A DNA stretch of 64,000 nt from Bradyrhizobium sp. CCBAU 051011 (GTDB lineage Bacteria; Pseudomonadota; Alphaproteobacteria; Rhizobiales; Xanthobacteraceae): NCBI RefSeq assembly GCF_009930815.1, contig NZ_CP022222.1:7110501-7174500 (forward strand), written 5' to 3'. The notes beneath the pieces were generated by a model. It ran no database searches, was not told where the DNA came from, and saw only the letters and a program-made list of their open reading frames with translations. How positions within the stretch are numbered: the stretch's first letter is position 1; the number at the start of each line of letters is the position of its first letter. The translations under genes and the position numbers were made by a program. Shown one piece after another: positions 56,751 through 64,000 of this stretch.

Positions 56751-58169
56751 TCACATATTCAGCACGCGGCCGTAGGCGTCGAGCACGGCTTCCTTCATCA
56801 TCTCCGACAGCGTCGGATGCGGGAAAACCGTGTGCATCAGCTCTTCTTCCGTGGTCTCCAGGTTCATGGCGACGACATAGCCCTGGATCAATTCGGTCAC
56901 TTCCGCGCCGATCATGTGCGCACCGAGCAACTGCCCGGTCTTCTTGTCGAAGATCACCTTGACGAGGCCCTGATCCTCGCCGAGCGCGATCGCCTTGCCG
57001 TTGCCGACGAAGGGGAAACGGCCGACGCGGATTTCACGGCCGCCTTCTTTCGCCTTCGCCTCCGTCAGCCCGACCGAGGCTATCTGCGGGTGGCAGTAGG
57101 TGCAGCCGGGAATGAGGTTCTTGTCCATGGCATGCGGATGCAGGCCCTTGATCGCCTCGATGCAGACCACGCCCTCGTGCTCGGCCTTGTGTGCCAGCAT
57201 CGGCGGGCCGGCGACGTCGCCGATGGCGTAGATGCCGGGGACATTGGTCTTGCCGTAGCCGTCGATCACGACAACGCCACGATCCGTCTTGACGCCGACC
57301 TTCTCCAGCCCGAGGCCTTCGACATTGCCGACCACGCCGACCGCCGAGATCACCCGCTCGAACTCGACCGTCTGCGGCTTCTTGCCGTCGTCGATGGTGG
57401 CGACGACGCTGTCGGCCTTCTTCTCCAGCTTCGTCACCTTGGTGTCGGAGAGAATCTTGATGCCCTGCTTCTCGAACCGCTTACGCGCGAGCCCCGCGAT
57501 TTCCGCATCCTCGACGGGAAGAATCTGCGGCAGCACCTCGACCACGGTGACGTCGGCGCCCATGGTGTGGAAGAACGAGGCGAACTCGATGCCGATCGCG
57601 CCGGAGCCGACCACCAGCAGCGATTTCGGCATCCGATCCGGCACCATCGCCTCGAAATAGGTCCAGACCAGCTTCTTGTCGGGCTCGAGCCCCGGCAGCA
57701 CGCGCGGTCGGGCGCCAGTGGCAATGATGATGTGCTTGGCCTGGTAGGCGCCCTCGCCCAGCGCCCCCTTCGGCGCCTCGACGGCGGACTTCTTCACCGT
57801 GACCTTGCCGGGTGCGTCGATCGAGGCGTCGCCCCAGATCACCGTCACCTTGTTCTTCTTCATCAGGAAGCCGACGCCGTCGTTGAGCCGCTTCGAGACG
57901 CCACGCGAGCGCTGCACCACCGCCTTCGGATCGAACGAGACTTTTTCGGCGGAAAGCCCGTAATCCTTGGCGTGCTGCATGTAGTGGTAGATTTCCGCCG
58001 AGCGCAGCAGCGCCTTGGTCGGGATGCAGCCCCAGTTCAGGCAGATGCCGCCGAGATAGGACTTTTCGATGATCGCGGTCTTGAAACCAAGCTGCGCCGC
58101 GCGGATCGCGGTGACATAGCCGCCGGGACCGGAGCCGATGATGATGACGTCGAAGGATGTATCGGCCAT
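56751..58169 (-). CDS. lpdA: Dihydrolipoyl dehydrogenase (E3)
   Basis: Flavin disulfide oxidoreductase that reoxidises dihydrolipoamide in the pyruvate dehydrogenase complex. It has 472 residues. The FAD motif IGSGPGGYVTAIRAAQLG is at the start and the redox disulfide is C43-C48 in GGICLNWGCIPTK. The NAD-binding VVGSGAIGIEFASFF follows, and the C-terminal His-Glu pair is in HTVFPHPTLSEMM. It is the last gene of the pdh cluster, separated from pdhC by 138 bp with a repeat. Confidence 0.97.
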   Translation of the reverse strand: MADTSFDVIIIGSGPGGYVTAIRAAQLGFKTAIIEKSYLGGICLNWGCIPTKALLRSAEIYHYMQHAKDYGLSAEKVSFDPKAVVQRSRGVSKRLNDGVGFLMKKNKVTVIWGDASIDAPGKVTVKKSAVEAPKGALGEGAYQAKHIIIATGARPRVLPGLEPDKKLVWTYFEAMVPDRMPKSLLVVGSGAIGIEFASFFHTMGADVTVVEVLPQILPVEDAEIAGLARKRFEKQGIKILSDTKVTKLEKKADSVVATIDDGKKPQTVEFERVISAVGVVGNVEGLGLEKVGVKTDRGVVVIDGYGKTNVPGIYAIGDVAGPPMLAHKAEHEGVVCIEAIKGLHPHAMDKNLIPGCTYCHPQIASVGLTEAKAKEGGREIRVGRFPFVGNGKAIALGEDQGLVKVIFDKKTGQLLGAHMIGAEVTELIQGYVVAMNLETTEEELMHTVFPHPTLSEMMKEAVLDAYGRVLNM

Positions 58170-58208
58170 TGGCTACTCGCTCGCTATCGTGCGACCATCA
58201 CTATTCTT

Positions 58209-58290
58209 CGTCATTGCGAGGAGCCCTTGCGACGAAGCAATCCATCTTGTCGCCGGTGAGATGGACTGCTTCGCTGCGCTCGCAATGACG
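58209..58290. repeat. REP-like palindrome, family A
   Basis: CGTCATTGCGAGGAGCCC and GACGAAGCAATCCAT pair with ATGGACTGCTTCGCTGCGCTC and GCAATGACG. It lies within the pdh cluster, between pdhC and lpdA. Confidence 0.87.
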
Positions 58291-58307
58291 GTGCGGGTTA
58301 CCTCGCC

Positions 58308-59675
58308 TCACACCATCATCATCACTGGGTTTTCGATCAATTGCTTGAACGCGCCGATTAGTTCGGCGCCGAGCGCGCCGTCGATGGCGCGGTGATCGCA
58401 GGACAGCGTCACGCTCATCATCTGCGCGATCTCGATCTTGCCATCGCGCACCACGGGGCGCTCCTCGCTGGTGCCGACGGCGAGGATCGTCGCATGCGGC
58501 GGGTTGATCACGGCGGTGAAGTGGTTGATGCCGTACATGCCGAGGTTCGACACCGCCGTGGTGCCGCCCTGATATTCTTCCGGCTTCAGCTTGCGCGCCC
58601 GCGCGCGCGCCGCAAAATCCTTCATCTCGGACGAGATGGTCGACAGTGTCTTGGTCTCCGCCTTGCGGATGATCGGCGTGATCAGGCCGCCGGGCATCGC
58701 CACGGCAACGCCGATGTCGGAATGCTTGTGCTTGAGCATGCCGCCTTCGGTCCAGCTCACGTTGCAGTTCGGAATCTTCTGCAGCGCGACCGCCATCGCC
58801 TTGATGACGAAGTCGTTGACCGAGAGCTTGTAGGCCGGCTTCTTTTCCTTGTCCTTCGGTGCGGCAGCGTTGATCTCCTCACGCGCCACCAGCAGCTTGC
58901 CGATGTCGCAGTCCATCGTCAGATAAAACACCGGCACGGTCTGCACCGAGGCGGTGAGCCGCTGCGCGATGGTGCGGCGCATGCCGTCATGCGGCACGAT
59001 CTCGTAGGAGCCCTCTTCGAACAGCGCGAGAATCTGCTTGTCCGACATTGACGGCGCGAGGCCAGGACCCGCGGCGGGCGCGGCTGCCGGGGCCTTCAGG
59101 CCCTTGCCGGATTTCGCGTCCTCGACGTCGCGCGCGACGACGCGGCCATGCGGGCCGGAGCCGGTGATGCGCGAAAGATCGATCCCGGCGTCCTTGGCGA
59201 GACGGCGCGCCAAAGGCGATGAGAAGATGCGCGCGTGGCCGTTGCCCTTGGCAGGCGCTACCGCAGCCTGAGCCGCCGGCGCGGCAGCCTGTGTCGGCCC
59301 AGTTGCTGCAGGTTTTGGCGCGGGTGCCGGTGCCGATGTAGCGGCAGCGGGCTTGGGCGCCTCAGGGGCTTTCGGTGCCTCAGCGGGCTTCGGTGCGGAC
59401 GCTGCTCCGGCACTAGTTGCCTTCACATCCTCGCCGTCGCCGGCCATGACCGCGATGACGTCATTGACCGGCACGTCCTGCGTGCCCTCTGGAACCAGGA
59501 TCTTTGCAATCGTGCCCTCGTCGACCGCCTCGACTTCCATGGTCGCCTTGTCGGTCTCGATCTCCGCGATCACGTCGCCGGATTTGACCTTGTCGCCCTC
59601 TTTCTTGAGCCACTTGGCAAGGTTGCCCTTTTCCATCGTGGGCGACAGCGCGGGCATCAAAATGTTGATCGGCAT
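58308..59675 (-). CDS. pdhC: Pyruvate dehydrogenase E2, dihydrolipoamide acetyltransferase
   Basis: Core of the pyruvate dehydrogenase complex. The ATG at 59675 gives 455 residues. A lipoyl domain (residues 1-80, lipoyl Lys in [11 protein letters not shown]) is followed by an Ala/Pro linker, a peripheral-subunit-binding domain ([29 protein letters not shown]), a second Ala/Pro linker and the catalytic domain ending [13 protein letters not shown], with the acetyltransfer His-x3-Asp. The single lipoyl domain is usual for alphaproteobacteria. The DUF5076 gene lies 2 bp upstream. Confidence 0.97.
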   Translation of the reverse strand: MPINILMPALSPTMEKGNLAKWLKKEGDKVKSGDVIAEIETDKATMEVEAVDEGTIAKILVPEGTQDVPVNDVIAVMAGDGEDVKATSAGAASAPKPAEAPKAPEAPKPAAATSAPAPAPKPAATGPTQAAAPAAQAAVAPAKGNGHARIFSSPLARRLAKDAGIDLSRITGSGPHGRVVARDVEDAKSGKGLKAPAAAPAAGPGLAPSMSDKQILALFEEGSYEIVPHDGMRRTIAQRLTASVQTVPVFYLTMDCDIGKLLVAREEINAAAPKDKEKKPAYKLSVNDFVIKAMAVALQKIPNCNVSWTEGGMLKHKHSDIGVAVAMPGGLITPIIRKAETKTLSTISSEMKDFAARARARKLKPEEYQGGTTAVSNLGMYGINHFTAVINPPHATILAVGTSEERPVVRDGKIEIAQMMSVTLSCDHRAIDGALGAELIGAFKQLIENPVMMMV

Positions 59676-59677
59676 TG

Positions 59678-59983
59678 TCAGTGACCTTGTTGCGACCGCG
59701 GCGTGGTGGAGCCCATGTCGGTCGGCCGGTTGATTTCGGCTTCGAACATATCGACGATGCGCGCGAGCGCTTCGTCCTCGGTGTAGCCGCTCTCGCGCGC
59801 ATAGGCGCGGGCGGCATGGCGGGCGATATCGACCAGCATCAGGCCCCACATGTCAGGCTCCTCGAAAGCACGCTGGAACGCGATCGAGAGCCCGCCATCG
59901 ACGACGAAGGCCCGCAGGACCTCGACGGCATCGTCCCGGCCGATGACGTCGGGCGGCAACGGCTGTTCGCTGGGGCCGGCCAT
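59678..59983 (-). CDS. DUF5076 domain protein in the pdh operon
   Basis: A 101-residue soluble protein sitting between pdhB (6 bp after its stop) and pdhC (2 bp to its end). The conserved core is [44 protein letters not shown], helical, quoted here only by its ends AVEVLRAF and [17 protein letters not shown]. It fits DUF5076. Its tight spacing inside the operon argues that it is a real, cotranscribed gene. A role as a PDH-associated accessory factor is only inference. Confidence 0.82.
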   Translation of the reverse strand: MAGPSEQPLPPDVIGRDDAVEVLRAFVVDGGLSIAFQRAFEEPDMWGLMLVDIARHAARAYARESGYTEDEALARIVDMFEAEINRPTDMGSTTPRSQQGH

Positions 59984-59989
59984 CTGGAC

Positions 59990-61381
59990 CTACCGATACG
60001 AAACGGCCTTGGCGGCCGCGACCACCTCGGCGACGGACGGCAATGCCAGCTTTTCGAGATTGGCCGCATAGGGCATCGGCACGTCCTTGCCGGACACCCG
60101 CGCGACCGGCGCGTCGAGATAATCGAAGGCGTGCTCCATGATGCGGGCGGCGATTTCGGCGCCGACGCCGGACTGCTGCCAGCCCTCCTCCACCGTCACC
60201 GCGCGGCCGGTCTTCTGCACGGAGGCGATGATCGTTTCGGTATCCATCGGACGCAGCGTGCGCAGGTCGATCACCTCGGCCTCGATGCCTTCCTTGGCGA
60301 GTTCTTCCGCGGCCTTGAGTGCATAGGTCATGCCCATCGACCAGGAGACAATGGTGACGTCCTTGCCCTTGCGCACCACGCGCGCCTTGCCGATCGGCAC
60401 GACGTAGTCGTCGAGCTTCGGCACCTCGCCGGTGTGGCCGTACAGGACTTCGTTTTCGAGGAAGATGACCGGGTTGGGATCGCGGATCGCGGCCTTGAGC
60501 AGGCCCTTGTAGTCGGCGGCCGAGAACGGCGCGATCACCTTCAGACCGGGTATTTGCGAGTACCAGGCCGAATAGTCCTGGCTGTGCTGGGCGGCGACGC
60601 GGGCGGCGGCGCCGTTCGGCCCGCGGAACACGATCGAGCAGCCCATCTGGCCGCCCGACATGTACAGCGTCTTGGCCGCGGAGTTGATGATCTGGTCGAT
60701 CGCCTGCATGGCGAAGTTGAAGGTCATGAACTCCACGATCGGCTTCAGCCCCGTCATCGCCGCACCGACGCCGACGCCGGCAAAGCCGTGCTCGGTGATC
60801 GGTGTGTCGATCACGCGCCGTGCGCCAAACTCCTGCAGGAGGCCCTGGGTGACCTTGTAGGCACCCTGATATTCAGCGACTTCCTCGCCTATGATGAAGA
60901 CGTCGCCGTCGCGGCGCATCTCTTCGGCCATCGCATCGCGCAGCGCGTCGCGGATGGTCTGGGTGATGAATTCGGTTCCGGCGGGCACTTCCGGCTCCGG
61001 CTCGCTGACGGTCGTCGGCGCTGTCGGATGTTGTGCGGCCTTGGGCTGCGGCGCTTCCGCCTTGGCTTCTGCGGGAGGCGCTGATTCCGTGGCCTTGGCA
61101 GCGGGCGCCGGCGCCTTCGCGAGCTCGGCCGCGTTCTCGCCGTCAGCGAGGATCATCGCGATCGGCGTATTCACCGCGACGTCGGCGGTGCCTTCCGGGA
61201 TCAAAATCTTGCCGAGCGTGCCCTCGTCGGTTGCCTCGACCTCCATCGTCGCCTTGTCGGTCTCGATCTCGGCGATGACATCACCCGACTTGATGGTCTC
61301 GCCTTCCTTTTTCAGCCATTTGGCGAGGTTGCCCTTCTCCATCGTGGGCGACAGCGCAGGCATCAGAACTTGAATCGGCAT
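59990..61381 (-). CDS. pdhB: Pyruvate dehydrogenase E1 beta subunit with N-terminal lipoyl domain
   Basis: A 463-residue protein. Residues 1-80 form a lipoyl domain (Lys in [11 protein letters not shown]), joined by an Ala/Pro linker to the E1-beta domain (about 140-463). This has [31 protein letters not shown] (the TPP-site Glu), [11 protein letters not shown], and the C-terminal [15 protein letters not shown]1-beta with its own lipoyl domain is known in alphaproteobacteria such as rhizobia. It follows pdhA by 30 bp. Confidence 0.96.
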   Translation of the reverse strand: MPIQVLMPALSPTMEKGNLAKWLKKEGETIKSGDVIAEIETDKATMEVEATDEGTLGKILIPEGTADVAVNTPIAMILADGENAAELAKAPAPAAKATESAPPAEAKAEAPQPKAAQHPTAPTTVSEPEPEVPAGTEFITQTIRDALRDAMAEEMRRDGDVFIIGEEVAEYQGAYKVTQGLLQEFGARRVIDTPITEHGFAGVGVGAAMTGLKPIVEFMTFNFAMQAIDQIINSAAKTLYMSGGQMGCSIVFRGPNGAAARVAAQHSQDYSAWYSQIPGLKVIAPFSAADYKGLLKAAIRDPNPVIFLENEVLYGHTGEVPKLDDYVVPIGKARVVRKGKDVTIVSWSMGMTYALKAAEELAKEGIEAEVIDLRTLRPMDTETIIASVQKTGRAVTVEEGWQQSGVGAEIAARIMEHAFDYLDAPVARVSGKDVPMPYAANLEKLALPSVAEVVAAAKAVSYR

Positions 61382-61411
61382 GGTAGCTCCGGATACTTTT
61401 GGGGCTTGCGC

Positions 61412-62437
61412 TTAGCGGTAGATGTCGGTCCAGAGTTCGGACACATCGGGCTCGGGATCGCGCTGGGCGAAATCGGCGGACGCGTTGACGATCTCGCGGA
61501 CCTCGGCGTCGATCTTCTTCAATTCCTCCTCGGTGACCTTGGCGGCCAGGAGGCGACTGCGTACCTGCTCGATCGGGTCGGAGTCGTGGCGGACCTTTTC
61601 CACCTCCTCGCGTGTGCGATACTTCGCAGGATCCGACATCGAGTGGCCGCGGTAACGGTAGGTCTGCATCTCCAGGATAAAGGGACCGTTGCCGGCGCGG
61701 CACCAGGCGACAGCCTCATCCGCGGCGGCCTTGACCGCGCGGACGTCCATACCGTCGACCTGCTTGCCGGGGATGTTGAAGGAGGCGCCACGCTTGGAGA
61801 AATCGGACTGCGCGGAAGCGCGCGACACCGAGGTACCCATGGCGTAGCGGTTGTTCTCGATCACAAAGATCACCGGGAGCTTCCACAGCTCCGCCATGTT
61901 GAAGCTTTCGTACACCTGGCCTTGGTTGGCGGCGCCATCGCCGAAATAGGCGAGCGCGACATTGTCATTGCCGCGGTAGCGGTTGGCAAACGCAAGGCCG
62001 GTGCCGAGCGAGACCTGGGCGCCGACGATGCCGTGGCCGCCGTAGAAATTCTTCTCCATGCTGAACATGTGCATGGAGCCGCCCTTGCCCTTGGAGTAGC
62101 CGCCGCGGCGGCCGGTGAGTTCGGCCATAACGCCGTTGGCGGACATCCCGCAGGCCAGCATGTGACCGTGGTCACGGTATCCAGTTATGACCTGATCGCC
62201 CTGCTTCAGGGCCATCTGCATCCCCACCACCACGGCTTCCTGGCCAATATAGAGATGGCAGAACCCGCCGATCGCACCCATGCCGTAGAGCTGGCCGGCC
62301 TTCTCCTCGAAGCGGCGGATCAGCAGCATGTCCCGCAGCGCGGCTAGCTCCTGCGCCTTGGTGAATTCCGGTGGGGACCCGCTTGCCTTCTCCTGCCCTA
62401 ATTCCTTCGCGACAACGCTTTTCTTGGGTGCAGCCAT
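61412..62437 (-). CDS. pdhA: Pyruvate dehydrogenase E1 alpha subunit
   Basis: Thiamine-diphosphate subunit of the heterotetrameric E1. It has 341 residues. The TPP motif starts GDGAANQGQVYESFNMA with the partner NNRYAMGT about 25 residues later, and the C-terminal YRGHSMSDPAKYR is the phosphorylation-loop region of the family. An extended N-terminus (Lys/Gly-rich) precedes MLLIRRFEEKAGQLYGMG. It is the first gene of the pdhA-pdhB-DUF5076-pdhC unit. The 215-bp gap upstream to the ftsB-like gene should contain its promoter. Confidence 0.97.
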   Translation of the reverse strand: MAAPKKSVVAKELGQEKASGSPPEFTKAQELAALRDMLLIRRFEEKAGQLYGMGAIGGFCHLYIGQEAVVVGMQMALKQGDQVITGYRDHGHMLACGMSANGVMAELTGRRGGYSKGKGGSMHMFSMEKNFYGGHGIVGAQVSLGTGLAFANRYRGNDNVALAYFGDGAANQGQVYESFNMAELWKLPVIFVIENNRYAMGTSVSRASAQSDFSKRGASFNIPGKQVDGMDVRAVKAAADEAVAWCRAGNGPFILEMQTYRYRGHSMSDPAKYRTREEVEKVRHDSDPIEQVRSRLLAAKVTEEELKKIDAEVREIVNASADFAQRDPEPDVSELWTDIYR

Positions 62438-62652
62438 GGCAATTCCGGGGTGAGAAAGAAAGACGGGATCAGCCCTCTCTATCCCAACTCAAACCGCCGT
62501 GAAAGGATTGCGTGCGCTGAAGAAAATATTGCTATGCCGCACTGCAACGTGGCGGGACATTTTCGAAATTGATTTTGCAGTTTTTTGAAATTTGCGGACC
62601 GGCAGAAAGCATCGTCCCGACAACGACGTTGTCGATGACATCGGCTTGAAAA

Positions 62653-62970
62653 TCAGTTCGGCTTGATGGTCCGGATCAGGTCGCGCGGATTGGCGTAGTC
62701 GAGTTGGAAGCGCGCGCGCTCATCCAGCATGTCGGGGTCGACCCGGTCGGAGCGCAGTAGCGATACCCGCTGTTCGCCCTCTGCCCGCTCCCGCTTCAAC
62801 CGCGCCAGCTCCGAGGTGAGCGCGATGATCTCCTGATCGAGCTCCTGGCGCGCATTCAGGCCGTATTTGCCGGTATAGGCGTTGACACCGAAATAGCTGA
62901 CCATCAGCGCCGCCACCGTGTAAAGGGCGAGGCCGGTCAGGATGGACTTCAATCGGGTACGGGAGACCAT
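62653..62970 (-). CDS. ftsB: FtsB/DivIC-type septum formation initiator
   Basis: A 105-residue single-pass protein: N-terminal helix (ILTGLALYTVAALMVSYFGVNA), then a periplasmic coiled coil (about residues 40-70, LDQEIIALTSELARLKRERAE) and a terminal segment DPDMLDERARFQLDYANPRDLI. This is the FtsB/DivIC domain, which joins FtsL and FtsQ in the divisome. The start at 62970 lies about 70 bp from the left end of the IS element, so its native promoter may have been changed. Confidence 0.88.
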   Translation of the reverse strand: MVSRTRLKSILTGLALYTVAALMVSYFGVNAYTGKYGLNARQELDQEIIALTSELARLKRERAEGEQRVSLLRSDRVDPDMLDERARFQLDYANPRDLIRTIKPN

Positions 62971-63040
62971 GCGCCCAAGATGCGACGGCTGGGTTAATGG
63001 ATTCCTAAGGCCACGGGCTTGACTGACCCCCCGTCATTGC

Positions 63041-64000
63041 TGTGCATGTTCACTAATTCGCTGATTGGATCGCTCCTCTGGAGGACGATCCGATGCGCGA
63101 CAATAGCTACGACCGGACGATTGAACGCAACTATCTGCAGAAGTGGCGGTTTCTGATCCCGGAATATGAGGCGGTGAAGGCTGGTCGATCCCCGCTGTTC
63201 AAGCGGGTCGGCGACTTCTACCGCCATCACGGGACCTGCTCGCAGACCTTCCGCAAGTATTACAATCGCTATCTGCAGAGCGGTGAGGAAGCGGACCTGC
63301 TGCCGCGCCGGCGCGGGCCCAAATGGCGGGAACGGCGCGAGCCGGAAGGGATCGAGGCGGAGATCGTCGCCCACCGCAGGCGGGGGATGAACCGCTACGA
63401 GATTCATGCCGTCTTGCGTGAGAAGCGCGACACGGTACCTTCGCCCGTAACGATCTACCGGGTGCTGAGACGCTACCAGCTGAACCGCCGCACGGTGGCG
63501 ATGCGTGAGGAGAAACGTCGCATTATCAAGGACAAGCTCGGGGAGCTGGGCCACGTCGATCTGCATCAATTGCCGCGCGATATGTTCCTCGCGCCACCCC
63601 CGGTCACGGCCTACATCATCAGCCTGATCGACAGCTGCTCGCGGCTGGCCTGGGCCGAGGTCCTGACGTCCAAGAAGGCGCTGCCGGTCATGTTCAAGAC
63701 CCTGAAGATGATCAACACCCTCAACGTCACCTATGGGCTCGTCTTCCAGGAAATCCTGTCCGACAACGGCGCCGAGTTCGCCGCCCGCACCAAGCCGGAC
63801 GAGCATCCGTTCGAGGCCATGCTGCTCGAGCTTGGCATCAAACACCGCTACTCCAGGCCCTATCGACCGCAGACCAATGGCAAGGTCGAACGCTTCTGGC
63901 GCACCCTCGACGAGGACGTTATCGAGGGCGCCACCTTCGACAATCTCGATCACTTTGCCAACGAACTGTTCGAGTACCTAATCTACTACAACAACCACAG
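63041..64000 (+). mobile_element. IS481-type insertion sequence, right end outside the window
   Basis: The element includes the transposase gene from 63093. The left boundary is not proven; TGTGCATG at 63041 is a candidate terminal start because IS481-type ends begin with TGT. The opposite inverted repeat and target duplication lie beyond the window. Confidence 0.6.
63093..64000 (+). CDS. IS481-family DDE transposase, truncated by window edge
   Basis: The open frame runs from the ATG at 63093 (GGAGG 8 bp upstream) through 302 codons to the edge with no stop. The N-terminal helix-turn-helix region (PLFKRVGDFYRHHGTCSQTFRKYYNRY) is followed by a second HTH and the rve catalytic core: first Asp in LGHVDLHQLP, second in EILSDNGAEFAAR, and Glu in TNGKVERFWRTLDEDV. 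All three DDE residues are present. The gene looks intact so far; the last part lies outside. Confidence 0.93.
   Translation, partial: MRDNSYDRTIERNYLQKWRFLIPEYEAVKAGRSPLFKRVGDFYRHHGTCSQTFRKYYNRYLQSGEEADLLPRRRGPKWRERREPEGIEAEIVAHRRRGMNRYEIHAVLREKRDTVPSPVTIYRVLRRYQLNRRTVAMREEKRRIIKDKLGELGHVDLHQLPRDMFLAPPPVTAYIISLIDSCSRLAWAEVLTSKKALPVMFKTLKMINTLNVTYGLVFQEILSDNGAEFAARTKPDEHPFEAMLLELGIKHRYSRPYRPQTNGKVERFWRTLDEDVIEGATFDNLDHFANELFEYLIYYNNH

Noticed and set aside
56739..58259. 506-codon plus-strand frame opposite lpdA
   Set aside because: It is antisense to lpdA, whose catalytic motifs are all present; composition bias explains the open frame.
59675..61084. 469-codon plus-strand frame opposite pdhB
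   Set aside because: It is antisense to an intact pdhB and its translation is Arg/His-rich without domains.
62994..63953. Minus-strand frame opposite the transposase
   Set aside because: The plus strand carries a DDE transposase with all catalytic residues; the minus frame has no recognisable motif.

Overview
The window is a GC-rich alphaproteobacterial chromosome segment, most like Bradyrhizobium or a near relative (Nitrobacteraceae). The evidence is the gene content and order (surE-serS-tatCBA-scpBA-nagZ-SPOR-argS-dgt; lpdA-pdhC-DUF5076-pdhB-pdhA-ftsB), an ExoR homologue, Bug-type tripartite tricarboxylate receptors, and many palindromic intergenic repeats of the kind common in that group. 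Species assignment is inference. I saw no rRNA, tRNA, CRISPR array, prophage or plasmid functions. An IS481-type transposase runs off the right edge.

Layout. 1-12.3 kb: mostly small accessory or envelope genes (truncated ATPase, outer-membrane barrel, acyl-CoA synthetase with a tandem-PPC protein, DUF3828, SPW, TPR, GNAT, exported FAH-fold protein, DUF3597, DUF2189, MltB-type transglycosylase, DUF1127). 12.4-19.3 kb: trmFO, a kinase-like/AMP-binding-C fusion, then phytoene-synthase-like, Mth938-domain, secF, secD and yajC. 19.5-24.9 kb: DUF815 ATPase, an NlpD-like LytM protein, pcm, a lone receiver-domain protein, surE. 24.9-36 kb: housekeeping block serS, tatCBA, scpB, scpA, nagZ, SPOR protein, argS, dgt, then erpA in the opposite direction. 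36-47 kb: LysR / tartrate dehydrogenase / Bug receptor, a small secreted barrel, an exported amidohydrolase coupled to an RND efflux pump, xth and a GNAT. 47-54 kb: exoR overlapping ilvD, an orphan RTX protein, soluble lytic transglycosylase. 54-63 kb: second Bug receptor, threonine synthase, pyruvate dehydrogenase cluster and an FtsB/DivIC protein.

How the genes work together. Several groups form functional sets: protein export and membrane biogenesis (SecDF-YajC, TatABC); peptidoglycan turnover (MltB-type, Slt, NagZ, NlpD-like LytM, SPOR); chromosome segregation (ScpAB); pyruvate oxidation (PdhA, PdhB, PdhC, LpdA); and protein damage and stationary-phase survival (Pcm, SurE). The two genes beside secF resemble the mitochondrial complex I assembly factors NDUFAF6 and NDUFAF3.

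The most unusual signals are: (i) an identical 39-bp hairpin module sitting at the same TTCGC/CTC position inside two different repeat families; (ii) two places where the exact 3' tail of an intact gene recurs 1.0 or 2.6 kb away in the same orientation with another gene in between; (iii) a kinase-like fold fused to the C-terminal domain of an acyl-adenylating enzyme; and (iv) the NDUFAF6/NDUFAF3/SecDF cluster.
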